This document shows positions 50,433 through 59,597 of a stretch of 64,000 bases of DNA, piece by piece (positions within the stretch are counted from its first letter, which is position 1; each line of letters begins with the position of its first letter). Source of the stretch: an uncultured Muribaculaceae bacterium (lineage in GTDB: Bacteria > Bacteroidota > Bacteroidia > Bacteroidales > Muribaculaceae); contig CALUMH010000002.1 of the NCBI GenBank assembly GCA_944321685.1, forward strand, positions 62,001-126,000, read 5' to 3'. The notes beneath the pieces were generated by a model, which worked only from the letters and a program-made list of their open reading frames with translations, did no database searches and was not told the DNA's origin. The position numbers and the translations under genes were made by a program.

Positions 50433-51548
50433 ATGGACGAAGAATTAAGAATATTGATAAGTGGCGGCGGCACGGGAGGACATATTTTCCCGGCCATTGC
50501 CATTGCCAATGAGATAAAACGCCGCCATCCCGGGGCGCGGTTGCTCTTTGTGGGAGCCGAAAACCGCATGGAGATGGAGCGTGTGCCTGCTGCCGGATAT
50601 GAGATAGTGGGGTTGCCGGTGTGCGGTTTCGACCGCAAGCGGCTGTGGCGCAACGTTGCGGTACTGGTGAAACTGTTCAAGAGTATGCGCCGTGCACGTG
50701 CCATTTTGCGTGACTTCAGGCCCGACATTGCCATCGGTGTCGGTGGCTATGCCAGCGGTCCCATGCTCAAGGCTGCGCAAAAGCGGCATATACCCACATT
50801 GATACAGGAACAAAATTCATATGCCGGCGTGACCAATAAACTGCTTGCCGCGCGTGCCGATGCCATTTGTGTGGCCTATGAGGGTATGGACAGGTTTTTC
50901 CCTGCCGATAAGATTGTGATGACAGGCAATCCTGTGCGCCGCAACCTTGTCGATTGTAAATTAACGCGCGATGAGGCTGTTGCAAGGTTCGGGCTTGATG
51001 CCGGCCGCAAAACGGTCCTTGTGGTGGGTGGGAGCCTTGGTGCCCGCACCATCAACGAGAGCATCATTGCGGGGCTTGACATGATAAAGTCGCATGAAAC
51101 CGACTTGCAGGTGATTTGGCAGACGGGAAAATATTACGACGATGAAACGCGCCGTGCTCTTGAACGTTCGGGCGCGGGCAATGTGCTGCGAATGCCATTC
51201 ATTGCCGACATGGAGGCGGCCTACCGTGCCGCCGACCTTGTGGTGAGCCGGGCCGGTGCAAGTTCGATTTCCGAATTGCAATTGCTGGGCAAACCGTCGA
51301 TACTGGTGCCGTCGCCCAATGTCGCCGAAGACCACCAAACTAAGAATGCACTTGCCCTTGTGGCAAAAGATGCCGCGATAATGGTGCGTGATGCCGATGC
51401 CGTGTCATCGTTGGCCGGGCTTATGATAGAGACAGTTGCCGATGAAAGCCGTATTGCCGGGCTTGCCACAAGCGTGGGCAAGATGGCTTTGCGTGATGCC
51501 GACAGTCGTATAGCGGACGAAGTGGAAAAAATAATCAATAAACGTTGA
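50433..51548 (+). CDS. murG: UDP-GlcNAc:lipid I N-acetylglucosaminyltransferase MurG
   Basis: 371 residues. Peripheral inner-membrane glycosyltransferase that completes lipid II. Motifs: ILISGGGTGGHIFPAIAIAN (6-25), GVGGYASGPMLKAA, IQEQNSYAGVTNKLLA, TGNPVRRNL, VVGGSLGAR and SRAGASSISELQLLGKPSIL. Standard length. Its TGA stop is near the murC start (TTG/ATG at 51545/51554); 6 bp to the ATG used here. Confidence 0.97.
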   Translation: MDEELRILISGGGTGGHIFPAIAIANEIKRRHPGARLLFVGAENRMEMERVPAAGYEIVGLPVCGFDRKRLWRNVAVLVKLFKSMRRARAILRDFRPDIAIGVGGYASGPMLKAAQKRHIPTLIQEQNSYAGVTNKLLAARADAICVAYEGMDRFFPADKIVMTGNPVRRNLVDCKLTRDEAVARFGLDAGRKTVLVVGGSLGARTINESIIAGLDMIKSHETDLQVIWQTGKYYDDETRRALERSGAGNVLRMPFIADMEAAYRAADLVVSRAGASSISELQLLGKPSILVPSPNVAEDHQTKNALALVAKDAAIMVRDADAVSSLAGLMIETVADESRIAGLATSVGKMALRDADSRIADEVEKIINKR

Positions 51549-51553
51549 CAACT

Positions 51554-52978
51554 ATGGAAGGGGATTTTAAATACAAATCGTTGTACTTCGTGGGTGCAGG
51601 AGGCATAGGAATGGCTGCGCTTGAGCGTTATTTCCTTGCCAAAGGTTGCCGTGTGGCGGGATATGACCGCACTCGTACCGACCTCACCGATGCTCTTGCC
51701 CGAGAAGGAGTGGAAATGTGTTTCGACGAGGATGCAGAACTTATTCCCGAGTATTGCCGCGACCCGCAAAGGACGCTTGTGGTTTACACTCCGGCTGTTC
51801 CCGACAGCCACAAGGGGCTGCAATATTTCCGCTCCAATGGTTTCGATGTGATGAAACGTGCGCAAGTGTTAGGTCTAATCACTCGCAATTCACGCGGATT
51901 GTGCTTCTCGGGTACTCATGGAAAGACCACCACATCGAGTATGGCTGCACACATATTGCATAATTCCTCTATAGGTTGCAGTGCTTTCCTTGGCGGCATA
52001 ATGCGTAATTACAACAGTAATTTCTTATTGGATACACATAGCGAATACACGGTAATCGAGGCCGATGAGTATGACCGTTCGTTCCATTGGTTGCACCCGT
52101 CGGTTGCCGTTGTGACAGCTACAGACCCCGACCATCTCGACATATACGGAACCGAAGAGGCGTATTTGGAAAGTTTCTCGCGGTTTACCGAACTCATCAA
52201 CCCGCAAGGGGGAATATTGCTGCTCCACACCGGCTTGAAATTCAAGCCGCGCCCGGCTTCGGGCGTGAGGGTTTATACTTATTCACGTTCCGAGGGCGAT
52301 TTCCATGCCGCCAATGTGCGTTGTGGCAACGGAGAAATAATATTTGACTTGGTGTTGCCATCAGGCAGGGAAATACGTGACATCAACCTTGGCGTGCCTG
52401 TTGATATAAACATTGAGAATGCAATTGCCGCAATGGCTGTCTGCCACCTTATAGGCGCGGACGACGATGAATTGCGAAAAGGGATTGCCTCTTACATGGG
52501 AACCAAACGGCGTTTTGAATTTTGGATGAAAGAACCCGGGGAGCATGGCAATGTGGTTATCGATGATTATGCCCACCACCCCGATGAACTGAAGGCAAGC
52601 ATCGAGTCGGTGCGCAAATTGTATCAGGACCGCAAGTTGACGGTGGCATTTCAGCCTCACTTGTACAGTCGTACACGTGACTTCTACAAGGAATTTGCCG
52701 AGGCATTGTCGATGGCCGACGAGGCTATAGTACTGGATATTTATCCTGCCCGTGAAGAACCGTTGCCGGGAGTGACTGCCGACCTTATTTTTGACGAAAT
52801 CAAGAAAACAGCCACGTCTAAGGTAAAGACTAAGATAAGGTGCAGCGTGGGCGATCTTGCCGACTTGTTAGCATCGCGCCGGTATGACGGCGAGCTTGAT
52901 GTGTTGTTGACTGCCGGTGCGGGTGATATTTGCAACTATCTGCCCGAGATATGTAAAGCCATAGAAGGGAAGCGATGA
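51554..52978 (+). CDS. murC: UDP-N-acetylmuramate--L-alanine ligase MurC
   Basis: 474 residues from ATG at 51554 (TTG at 51545 is possible). Attaches the first L-alanine to UDP-MurNAc. Motifs: YFVGAGGIGMAALERYFL (10-27), FSGTHGKTTTSSMAAHIL, EADEYDRSFHWLHP, ATDPDHLDIYG, VIDDYAHHPDELKASI and AFQPHLYSRTRDFYKEFA. It overlaps ftsQ by 4 bp (ATGA). Length typical. Confidence 0.97.
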   Translation: MEGDFKYKSLYFVGAGGIGMAALERYFLAKGCRVAGYDRTRTDLTDALAREGVEMCFDEDAELIPEYCRDPQRTLVVYTPAVPDSHKGLQYFRSNGFDVMKRAQVLGLITRNSRGLCFSGTHGKTTTSSMAAHILHNSSIGCSAFLGGIMRNYNSNFLLDTHSEYTVIEADEYDRSFHWLHPSVAVVTATDPDHLDIYGTEEAYLESFSRFTELINPQGGILLLHTGLKFKPRPASGVRVYTYSRSEGDFHAANVRCGNGEIIFDLVLPSGREIRDINLGVPVDINIENAIAAMAVCHLIGADDDELRKGIASYMGTKRRFEFWMKEPGEHGNVVIDDYAHHPDELKASIESVRKLYQDRKLTVAFQPHLYSRTRDFYKEFAEALSMADEAIVLDIYPAREEPLPGVTADLIFDEIKKTATSKVKTKIRCSVGDLADLLASRRYDGELDVLLTAGAGDICNYLPEICKAIEGKR

Positions 52979-53868
52979 AACGGGTAGTCCAATATATAGT
53001 ACTGGCGGTGATGGTGATGCTGCTTGCGAGCGCGGCCTTGTGGGCCGATTATTGTTCGCAACTTGAGTCTTGCAAAAGCGTTGACGTGGTGATACTTAAC
53101 GACGACTCGGTGACTTTTGTCACACCCGAAGGTATCATCAGGGAATTTGAAGTCAATAACATATATCCCGAGGGCAAACTTGTCGCAAGCCTTGATACCG
53201 ACAGCATGGAACGTGTGCTTGACCGTTGCGATTACCTTGAAAGCGCAGAATGCTTTGTGTCGAATATAGATCGCCTTGTGGTGGCCGTGCGCCAGTTTAT
53301 GCCGGTAATGAGGGTGTATGACCGTGGTGCGGGCAGTGTGTATTATGTTAACCGCAACGGTAAGCAGATGGCCGTTGACGGGCGTTACCATATCGATGTG
53401 CCGGTGGTCGAAGGTGATTTTACAGGCAGTTTCAAGCCGTTGCGGTTGTTGCCGCTTATAAACTATGTGGAAAGCGATACATCGCTTGTGGGGCTTGTGT
53501 CGATGTACATGGTGCGCGATTCCAATAATGTGTGCTTTGTTCCATCGATTTGTGGCCATGTGGTTAACCTTGGGAACCTCGACAACATAGAGTCGAAATT
53601 CAAGAAATTGAAGCTGTTTTACGACAAGGTAATGCCGCATAAGGGATGGGATGCTTATACCGAAATTTCGCTGAAATGGGATTATCAGGTGGTAGGTACG
53701 TTGCGTAGCAAGAAACAACCATATTTTGCCTCGTATGATCCCGAGGAAGACGAGCAGGCTCCACCACTTGAATCGGTCATGGTTGGCGACGGATTGCAAG
53801 AAAAGAAGCAACCGGGCAGCCCCGAAGCCGATGCTGTGGTGAAAAATGCATTTTCAAAACGTAAATAA
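52975..53868 (+). CDS. ftsQ: FtsQ-like cell division protein
   Basis: 297 residues. Short cytoplasmic start, membrane helix about 5-24 (YIVLAVMVMLLASAALWA), then a periplasmic part that is mainly beta. Similarity to classical FtsQ/DivIB is low; the call rests on topology, size and position between murC and ftsA, as is usual in Bacteroidota. It bridges early and late division proteins with FtsL/FtsB types. Ends 18 bp before ftsA. Confidence 0.82.
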   Translation: MKRVVQYIVLAVMVMLLASAALWADYCSQLESCKSVDVVILNDDSVTFVTPEGIIREFEVNNIYPEGKLVASLDTDSMERVLDRCDYLESAECFVSNIDRLVVAVRQFMPVMRVYDRGAGSVYYVNRNGKQMAVDGRYHIDVPVVEGDFTGSFKPLRLLPLINYVESDTSLVGLVSMYMVRDSNNVCFVPSICGHVVNLGNLDNIESKFKKLKLFYDKVMPHKGWDAYTEISLKWDYQVVGTLRSKKQPYFASYDPEEDEQAPPLESVMVGDGLQEKKQPGSPEADAVVKNAFSKRK

Positions 53869-53886
53869 TTACACAGACAATAAGTT

Positions 53887-55347
53887 ATGATGGAAAGCAA
53901 GCAGTATGTAGTAGCATTGGAGATAAGCAGCTCAAAGATAGTGGGCGTGCTTGGCGAGCCAAAACCGGACGGCGGTGTTGAGATACTTGATATCGAGGCC
54001 GAGCGTTCGTTGAACTGTGTGCGGTGGGGCTGCATACAGAATGTGGAAGAAACCAAGGTGAGGGTAAATCGTGTGATTGCCCGGCTTGAAGATCGCATCG
54101 CCCCCAAGAAGATTACTGGTGTGTATGTGGGTGTGAGCGGCCGTTCGTTGCACAACTACTTCATGAATATTTCCACCACGTTCAGCGACGAGAGAATGGT
54201 TACCGAGGGCGTGGTGGATGCCCTCAAGGAACGGTATTACAGCGAAGCCGAGGTGCAAAGCGGCGATATACTTGAAGTGATACCGTGCCAGTATTTTGTT
54301 GATAATAATGAGATTTCCAATCCCATAGGAGCATATGGCACGAGCGTCAAGGTGCAGTTTAACGGCGTGGTGGCAAAAAAGACGCTGAAAATGAACATAG
54401 AGCGAGCACTCGACTCTCAGTATTCTTTAAAATATGTTGTGACAGCCTTGGCAATGGGCGAGCATATCCTCACCAACGAGGAACGCCAATTGGGTTGTAT
54501 GCTTGTGGACTTCGGCGCCGAAATAACTACGGTATCGATTTTCCGTCGCGGAGTATTGCAGTACCTTGCAACATTGCCCATGGGCAGCCACTTGATTACG
54601 CGCGACCTTACCAACCTGAATGTGGTGGAAGAAGCTGCCGAGGAAATAAAGAAAACTTCGGGTAATGCCATTCCGTCGGATTCGGGGCGCAGTATCCTTG
54701 TCGATGGGGTGCAATCGACCGATGTGCAGAATTACGTGGTGGCTCGTTGCGAGGAGATTGTAGCCAATATCAATGAGCAGATAGCTTATTCGGGGTTGTC
54801 GCGTGACAATATTGCCGCAGGTATTGTGCTTGTGGGAGGCGGCTCGCAACTCAACGGGTTTAACCGCCTTGTGGAGGAGATGACCAAGTTAAAGGTAAGG
54901 TTTGGCAGCATTCCGGCAAGTGTGGTGCTGCACGACCGTGCCGCCCGGGGCATCGAGTACTTGCAAGTAATATCAATTGTGGCTCAGGCCGCAGCCATGA
55001 TGAAGCCGGGTGACAGCTGCGTTCAAGAACCGGCTCCGGTGGAGCCGGAAGTGCCGGTTGATGAAACAGAAAGCGAAACCGTGCAGACACAGCAGGTCGG
55101 AGACGATGACGGGCCTATTCCATACCCGTCGGTGAAAGCTGAAACGGGAAAGAAAACATCGAAAAGCGATGATGTTGACAGTGGCAACGACAGTGACAAT
55201 AGCAATGACGATGATTGGGAAGAAGAGCATCGTGGAGGCAAATCGGTAATCCAAATGTGGCATAAATTGAAGGACAAGATTACCGACGTGTTTAAAGAGT
55301 CGGAAGATGACTTCGACGATGAAGATAACAACCGTCGTAATAATTAA
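53887..55347 (+). CDS. ftsA: Cell division protein FtsA
   Basis: 486 residues (MM start; second ATG at 53890 also fits). Actin-like ATPase that tethers FtsZ to the membrane. Signs: VVALEISSSKIVGVLGE (phosphate 1), CMLVDFGAEITTVSIFRRG (phosphate 2) and VLVGGGSQLNGFNRLVEE (adenosine). After residue about 400 comes a charged, low-complexity extension rich in Asp/Asn/Ser, then an amphipathic segment VIQMWHKLKDKITDVFKE (about 449-466) like the membrane-targeting helix, followed by a further acidic end DDFDDEDNNRRNN. An extended linker and a tail after the helix are less common. Confidence 0.95.
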   Translation: MMESKQYVVALEISSSKIVGVLGEPKPDGGVEILDIEAERSLNCVRWGCIQNVEETKVRVNRVIARLEDRIAPKKITGVYVGVSGRSLHNYFMNISTTFSDERMVTEGVVDALKERYYSEAEVQSGDILEVIPCQYFVDNNEISNPIGAYGTSVKVQFNGVVAKKTLKMNIERALDSQYSLKYVVTALAMGEHILTNEERQLGCMLVDFGAEITTVSIFRRGVLQYLATLPMGSHLITRDLTNLNVVEEAAEEIKKTSGNAIPSDSGRSILVDGVQSTDVQNYVVARCEEIVANINEQIAYSGLSRDNIAAGIVLVGGGSQLNGFNRLVEEMTKLKVRFGSIPASVVLHDRAARGIEYLQVISIVAQAAAMMKPGDSCVQEPAPVEPEVPVDETESETVQTQQVGDDDGPIPYPSVKAETGKKTSKSDDVDSGNDSDNSNDDDWEEEHRGGKSVIQMWHKLKDKITDVFKESEDDFDDEDNNRRNN

Positions 55348-55413
55348 TTTGTGTTGCATTAAGCAACCATGTGCAAATATTTCAGGTTATAAGTTTTTTA
55401 ATAGTTCGGAATT

Positions 55414-56736
55414 ATGTTTGAAGGAGCAAATATAGAGGATAACGATCCTAACTTCCTTGTTGACGAAAGCGGTACTGCGGCAAGGATTAAAATAATAGGT
55501 GTCGGTGGCGGTGGCGGAAACGCCGTGAACAACATGTTCAGGCAGAACATCGAAGGGGTATCGTATGTGGTGTTGAACACCGATAACCAGGCTTTGAAAA
55601 AGTCGCCGGTACCCAAGAAGTTGCTCATAGGCCCGGAAACTACTCACGGGCTTGGCGCAGGCAACAAGCCCGAGGTGGCACGTGCCGCAGCCGAGGAGAG
55701 CAGCAATGAAATTGCCGGATTGTTTGACTCGCAAACCGACATGGTGTTCATTACCGCCGGTATGGGCGGAGGAACCGGAACGGGCGCGGCACCGGTTGTG
55801 GCGCGCATTGCCAAGGAGAAAGACGTTCTCACGGTGGGCATAGTAACCATACCGTTCCTTTTTGAAGGAGAAAAGAAGATATTGAAAGCGTTGCAGGGAG
55901 CCGAGGAAATGAAACAATATGTTGATGCATTGATGATCATCAACAATGAACGCCTCACCGAGATTTACGAGGACTTCAGTTTCATGAACGCCATGTGCAA
56001 GGCCGATGACACGCTGACCACAGCAGCCCGCAGCATATCGGAGATGGTTACTACCACCGAAGGGTACATAAACATCGACATGAACGATGTGAAAACCACA
56101 TTGCGCGACAGCGGTGTGGCAATTATAAGTACCGGCTATGGTGAAGGCGACCATCGTGTGACCAAGGCCATCAACGATGCGCTGCATTCGCCGCTGTTGA
56201 AAGACCGTGATGTGTACCGTGCCACGCGTATATTGCTTAATCTTTATTTTTCTCGCGAAGAGAAAGATAATCCGTTGGCCATAAGTGAGATGGATGAGGT
56301 GCGCCAGTTCATGGCAAACTTCGACAGTTCGGTAGTAGATGTGATATGGGGTGCGGCATATGATGACACGCTCGGTGCAAAGGTGAAAGTGGCAATACTG
56401 GCTGCAGGGTTTGAGACGACTATAGGCGAGGAAGCTGTTTCAAAGTCGAACGGAAGCAGTCGCAAATCGGCCACCGAATATACCGAAACGGGCAAGAAAG
56501 TGATAGAAGAAGCCTATGGCAAAGACAAAGTGGCCGAAACCTCGCAAATTTCAACCAAAAACCGGTATATGGTGCTGAAACCCGAGGAAATGGATGATGA
56601 TAATGTGATTGCGGCTTTTGCCAAGCCTACTTTTAAGCGAGATCCCAAGGTCATGCACACGGCCATGCCGGATGAACAGCCCAAGACCGAAACCGATGCC
56701 TCGGGCAAAGGCAGCGGAATGAAGATAATGTTCTGA
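55414..56736 (+). CDS. ftsZ: Cell division protein FtsZ
   Basis: 440 residues. Tubulin-like GTPase that forms the division ring. Motifs: GVGGGGGNAVNNMF (about 29-42), NTDNQAL, ITAGMGGGTGTGAAPVVA (tubulin signature GGGTGTG) and the T7 region NDVKTTLRDSGVAII. The C-terminal linker (about 345-430) ends in GKGSGMKIMF. A consensus FtsA-binding tail (IPxFLR type) is not evident; KPTFKRDP near residue 408 is the nearest match. 66 bp after ftsA, with two hairpins downstream before yqeY. Confidence 0.98.
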   Translation: MFEGANIEDNDPNFLVDESGTAARIKIIGVGGGGGNAVNNMFRQNIEGVSYVVLNTDNQALKKSPVPKKLLIGPETTHGLGAGNKPEVARAAAEESSNEIAGLFDSQTDMVFITAGMGGGTGTGAAPVVARIAKEKDVLTVGIVTIPFLFEGEKKILKALQGAEEMKQYVDALMIINNERLTEIYEDFSFMNAMCKADDTLTTAARSISEMVTTTEGYINIDMNDVKTTLRDSGVAIISTGYGEGDHRVTKAINDALHSPLLKDRDVYRATRILLNLYFSREEKDNPLAISEMDEVRQFMANFDSSVVDVIWGAAYDDTLGAKVKVAILAAGFETTIGEEAVSKSNGSSRKSATEYTETGKKVIEEAYGKDKVAETSQISTKNRYMVLKPEEMDDDNVIAAFAKPTFKRDPKVMHTAMPDEQPKTETDASGKGSGMKIMF

Positions 56737-56750
56737 CACGCATGATATTT

Positions 56751-56826
56751 TTGCGCGGATAACTGCGCAAATAACCGAATTTATAGTAATTTTGCGGTGC
56801 GTTCCGTGTGGGGCGCACCGCAAAAT
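56751..56826 (+). terminator. Two hairpins between ftsZ and yqeY
   Basis: First hairpin TTGCGC-ggataact-GCGCAA (56751-56770), preceded by TATTTTTG. Second, stronger hairpin: ATTTTGCGGTGCG (56789-56801) with CGCACCGCAAAAT (56814-56826). The second arm begins inside TAATTTTG (56787-56794), which also fits a -7 box. It may end the dcw transcript, start the yqeY transcript, or both. Confidence 0.6.
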
Positions 56827-56857
56827 TTGTAATCAATATCAAAGTTGGAGGTTTATT

Positions 56858-57307
56858 ATGAGCTTATTTGACACTATAAACAACGACATCAAGAAGGCAA
56901 TGCTTGCCCGTGACCATGCCCGCCTTGAGGCTTTGCGCGGGATAAAGAAAGAATTCCTTGAGGCCAAGACGGCCAAGGGAGCCGACGGCGAGCTTACCGA
57001 TGAGACTGCAAACAAAATTCTTGCAAAAATGCTTAAACAGCGCCGTGAGAGCGCCGAAATATATCGCAGCCAAAATCGTGAAGACCTTGCCCAAAGCGAA
57101 CTGGGCGAAGCTGCCGTAATCGAAGAATATTTGCCCAAACCGCTTACCGAGGAAGAATTGGTGGCGGCACTGAAGGAAATCATTGCCCGCGTGGGTGCTA
57201 CCACAGCCAAGGAAATGGGCAAAGTGATGGGTGTGGCATCAAAAGAACTTGCAGGCCGTGCCGACGGCAAAGCAATCTCGGCAAAGGTGCGTGAGTTGCT
57301 TGCATAA
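56858..57307 (+). CDS. yqeY: GatB/YqeY domain protein
   Basis: 149 residues from MSLFDTIN; the longer frame to 56792 covers the hairpin. All-helical YqeY fold, related to the C-terminal tRNA-binding region of the amidotransferase subunit GatB. Features: MLARDHARLEALRGIKKEFL, LAKMLKQRRESAEIY, EEYLPKPLTEEEL and the C-terminal GKVMGVASKELAGRADGKAI. It is thought to bind tRNA or act in translation-linked processes, with no firm enzyme role. 37 bp before serS, likely in one operon. Confidence 0.92.
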   Translation: MSLFDTINNDIKKAMLARDHARLEALRGIKKEFLEAKTAKGADGELTDETANKILAKMLKQRRESAEIYRSQNREDLAQSELGEAAVIEEYLPKPLTEEELVAALKEIIARVGATTAKEMGKVMGVASKELAGRADGKAISAKVRELLA

Positions 57308-57344
57308 AACGATGATTAAGAAAACAAAAAATTTGTAACTATAA

Positions 57345-58616
57345 ATGTTGACATTAGCTTTAATCAAGGAAAATCCCGAAGAGGTGATTGCACGTCTTGC
57401 TGTAAAGCATTTCGACGGTCGCGGACCCATAATGCGGGTGATAGAACTTGACAAGGAACGCCGCGAAGCGCAAACCACGCGCGACAATCAGGCAGCCCGC
57501 CTTAACAAACTGGCTGCTGAGATAGGCGCATTGATGAAACAAGGGAAGAAAGAGGAAGCCGAGCAGGTGAAAGCCGAGGTGGCCGAGCTGAAGGAGAACA
57601 ACCGCGCCATCGACGAGCGCGTGAAGAAGGCCGAGGCTGAAATCACCGAAATACTGTTGTCGGTGCCTAATGTGCCGTCGCCGATGGTACCTGAAGGTAA
57701 TGGTGCTGCCGATAATGTGGTGGAAAAGACCGGTGGCCCCATACCCGATCTCCCCGAAGATGCCCTTCCGCACTGGGAACTTGCAAAGAAATATAATATC
57801 ATTGATTTTGACCTGGGCGTTAAAATCACCGGTGCCGGTTTCCCAGTGTACATCGGTAAGGGTGCGCGTTTGCAACGTGCGTTGATACAGTTCTTCCTTG
57901 ACGAAGCCGGCAAGGCCGGTTACTTGGAGATTGAACCGCCTTATGTTGTGAACGAGGCTTCGGGTTACGGTACAGGTCAATTGCCCGACAAGGAAGGGCA
58001 GATGTACCATTGCAACCTCGATAATCTTTATCTTATTCCTACAGCCGAGGTGCCTGTCACCAACCTTTACCGCGACGTAATTCTCGACCAAAAGGAGCTG
58101 CCGAAGATGAATTGCGCTTATTCGGCTTGTTTCCGTCGCGAGGCCGGTTCTTATGGCAAGGACGTGCGCGGGCTTAACCGCCTGCACCAGTTTGACAAGG
58201 TGGAGATTGTGCGCATCGAAAAGCCCGAGAACTCTTATGCCGCACTGGAACTGATGAAGGACCACGTGCAGGGGCTGCTTGAAAAACTTGAGTTGCCATG
58301 GCATATATTGCGCTTGTGCGGCGGTGACATGAGTTTCACTTCAGCCATAACATTCGATTTCGAGGTGTATTCAGCTGCTCAAAAGCGTTGGCTTGAAGTC
58401 AGCTCAGTATCGAATTTCGAGAGCTACCAGGCCAACCGCTTGAAGTGCCGCTACCGTGGCGACGACAAGAAGACACACTTGTGTCACACGCTCAACGGGT
58501 CGGCTCTTGCCTTGCCGCGCATAATGGCTGCATTGCTTGAAAATAATCAAACCCCCGAAGGCATTCGCATTCCGCAATGCCTGCAACGTTACACCGGTTT
58601 CGATATAATCGACTGA
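57345..58616 (+). CDS. serS: Seryl-tRNA synthetase
   Basis: 423 residues. Charges tRNA-Ser in the cytoplasm. N-terminal helical hairpin (about 30-105: rich in Glu/Lys/Ala) that grips the long tRNA arm. Class II core motifs: HWELAKKYNIIDFD, RLQRALIQFFLDEA (motif 1 region), FRREAGSYGKDVRGLNRLHQ (motif 2), VSSVSNFESYQANRL and LNGSALALPRIMAALLENNQ (motif 3). Length is standard. Terminator follows 23 bp downstream. Confidence 0.98.
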   Translation: MLTLALIKENPEEVIARLAVKHFDGRGPIMRVIELDKERREAQTTRDNQAARLNKLAAEIGALMKQGKKEEAEQVKAEVAELKENNRAIDERVKKAEAEITEILLSVPNVPSPMVPEGNGAADNVVEKTGGPIPDLPEDALPHWELAKKYNIIDFDLGVKITGAGFPVYIGKGARLQRALIQFFLDEAGKAGYLEIEPPYVVNEASGYGTGQLPDKEGQMYHCNLDNLYLIPTAEVPVTNLYRDVILDQKELPKMNCAYSACFRREAGSYGKDVRGLNRLHQFDKVEIVRIEKPENSYAALELMKDHVQGLLEKLELPWHILRLCGGDMSFTSAITFDFEVYSAAQKRWLEVSSVSNFESYQANRLKCRYRGDDKKTHLCHTLNGSALALPRIMAALLENNQTPEGIRIPQCLQRYTGFDIID

Positions 58617-58639
58617 ACTGTTAAAAGATAAGAAAAAAG

Positions 58640-58675
58640 CGGCGGTAAACATTTATAGAGACGTGTTTACCGCCG
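58640..58675. terminator. Bidirectional terminator between serS and the S66 peptidase gene
   Basis: Perfect 12-bp stem CGGCGGTAAACA (58640-58651) / TGTTTACCGCCG (58664-58675), preceded by a run of A (58632-58637) and followed by TTTG. Lies between convergent genes. Confidence 0.85.
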
Positions 58676-58682
58676 TTTGTCG

Positions 58683-59591
58683 TTACTTAATACCGTGGAT
58701 ATGTAGGGTAGTGGTGGAGCCGGTGGTTGTTAATGTGGCGTGGGCACCTTCCACTATCGGCAGGTTGCTATCGATGTGGCCTATAGGGAACCCCATGGCC
58801 ACGGGGTAGCCGTAAGGGGCTACCATGCGGGCTATCATTTGCTCCATGGTGTCTCCGTTTCGGTCGGGGGAGCGATGCCCGGTGAATTGCCCCACGATGA
58901 GACCGTGCAACCGGGCAAGAGTTCCGTTGAGGCGTAATGTGTATAACATTCGCTCCACTTTATAGATTTCCTCGTTTATGTCTTCGATGAAAAGTATGCG
59001 GCCCGGTTTTAAAATGTCGTATGGCGTGGAAACAAGTGCGCTCAGGACTGCAAGGTTGCCGCCTGCAATCATGCCCGAAGCTTTCCCGATGCGATTTAGC
59101 GGGTGTGCAGGAACGTTGTATTTGGGGAAACGGCCTTGCAGCACATCGAGCATTAGGCGGCTGCACGGGTCGGTGGCTCCACCCTCGGCAAGCAGTTTTG
59201 CCATGGAACTGTGCAGGCTTGCCACGCCTGCCTGCAACCATGCAGCATGCAGTGCCGAAATGTCGCTGAAGCCGATAAGCCACTTGGGGTCGCGCCGCAG
59301 CAATTCGGCAGGCAACGATGGCAACAATTGTACTGCACCATAACCGCCGCGGCTGCACAAGATGGCCCGCACCGACGGCTCGCTCACGGCCCACAGCAGG
59401 TCGGCAAGTCGTTCCTCGACTGTACCGCTGTATGTTCCGCACGAGCCTTTGCAGTGCGGGCAAACGACCGGTTCATAGCCCCATTCACGCAACACTGCGG
59501 CTGCGCCATCCACCCGTTCGGGGATTATATGTGACGACGGCGACAAGATTGCCACCTTGTCGCCGCGCCTTAATGGTTTTGGAAATATCAT
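58683..59591 (-). CDS. S66-family LD-carboxypeptidase (LdcA-like)
   Basis: 302 residues. Serine peptidase of family S66, which removes the terminal D-alanine from recycled murein tetrapeptides (LdcA) or, in MccF relatives, cleaves microcin-type conjugates. Signature: VAILSPSSHIIPERVDGAA (12-30), SRGGYGAVQLL, the nucleophile Ser in LIGFSDISALHAAW, then LFIEDINEEIYKVERML with the Glu and FPIGHIDSNLPIVEGA with the His. No signal peptide, so cytoplasmic. It is 6 bp after metG in the same operon. LdcA rather than MccF is inferred from general likelihood, not from motif. Confidence 0.88.
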   Translation of the reverse strand: MIFPKPLRRGDKVAILSPSSHIIPERVDGAAAVLREWGYEPVVCPHCKGSCGTYSGTVEERLADLLWAVSEPSVRAILCSRGGYGAVQLLPSLPAELLRRDPKWLIGFSDISALHAAWLQAGVASLHSSMAKLLAEGGATDPCSRLMLDVLQGRFPKYNVPAHPLNRIGKASGMIAGGNLAVLSALVSTPYDILKPGRILFIEDINEEIYKVERMLYTLRLNGTLARLHGLIVGQFTGHRSPDRNGDTMEQMIARMVAPYGYPVAMGFPIGHIDSNLPIVEGAHATLTTTGSTTTLHIHGIK

Positions 59592-59597
59592 GCTGTT

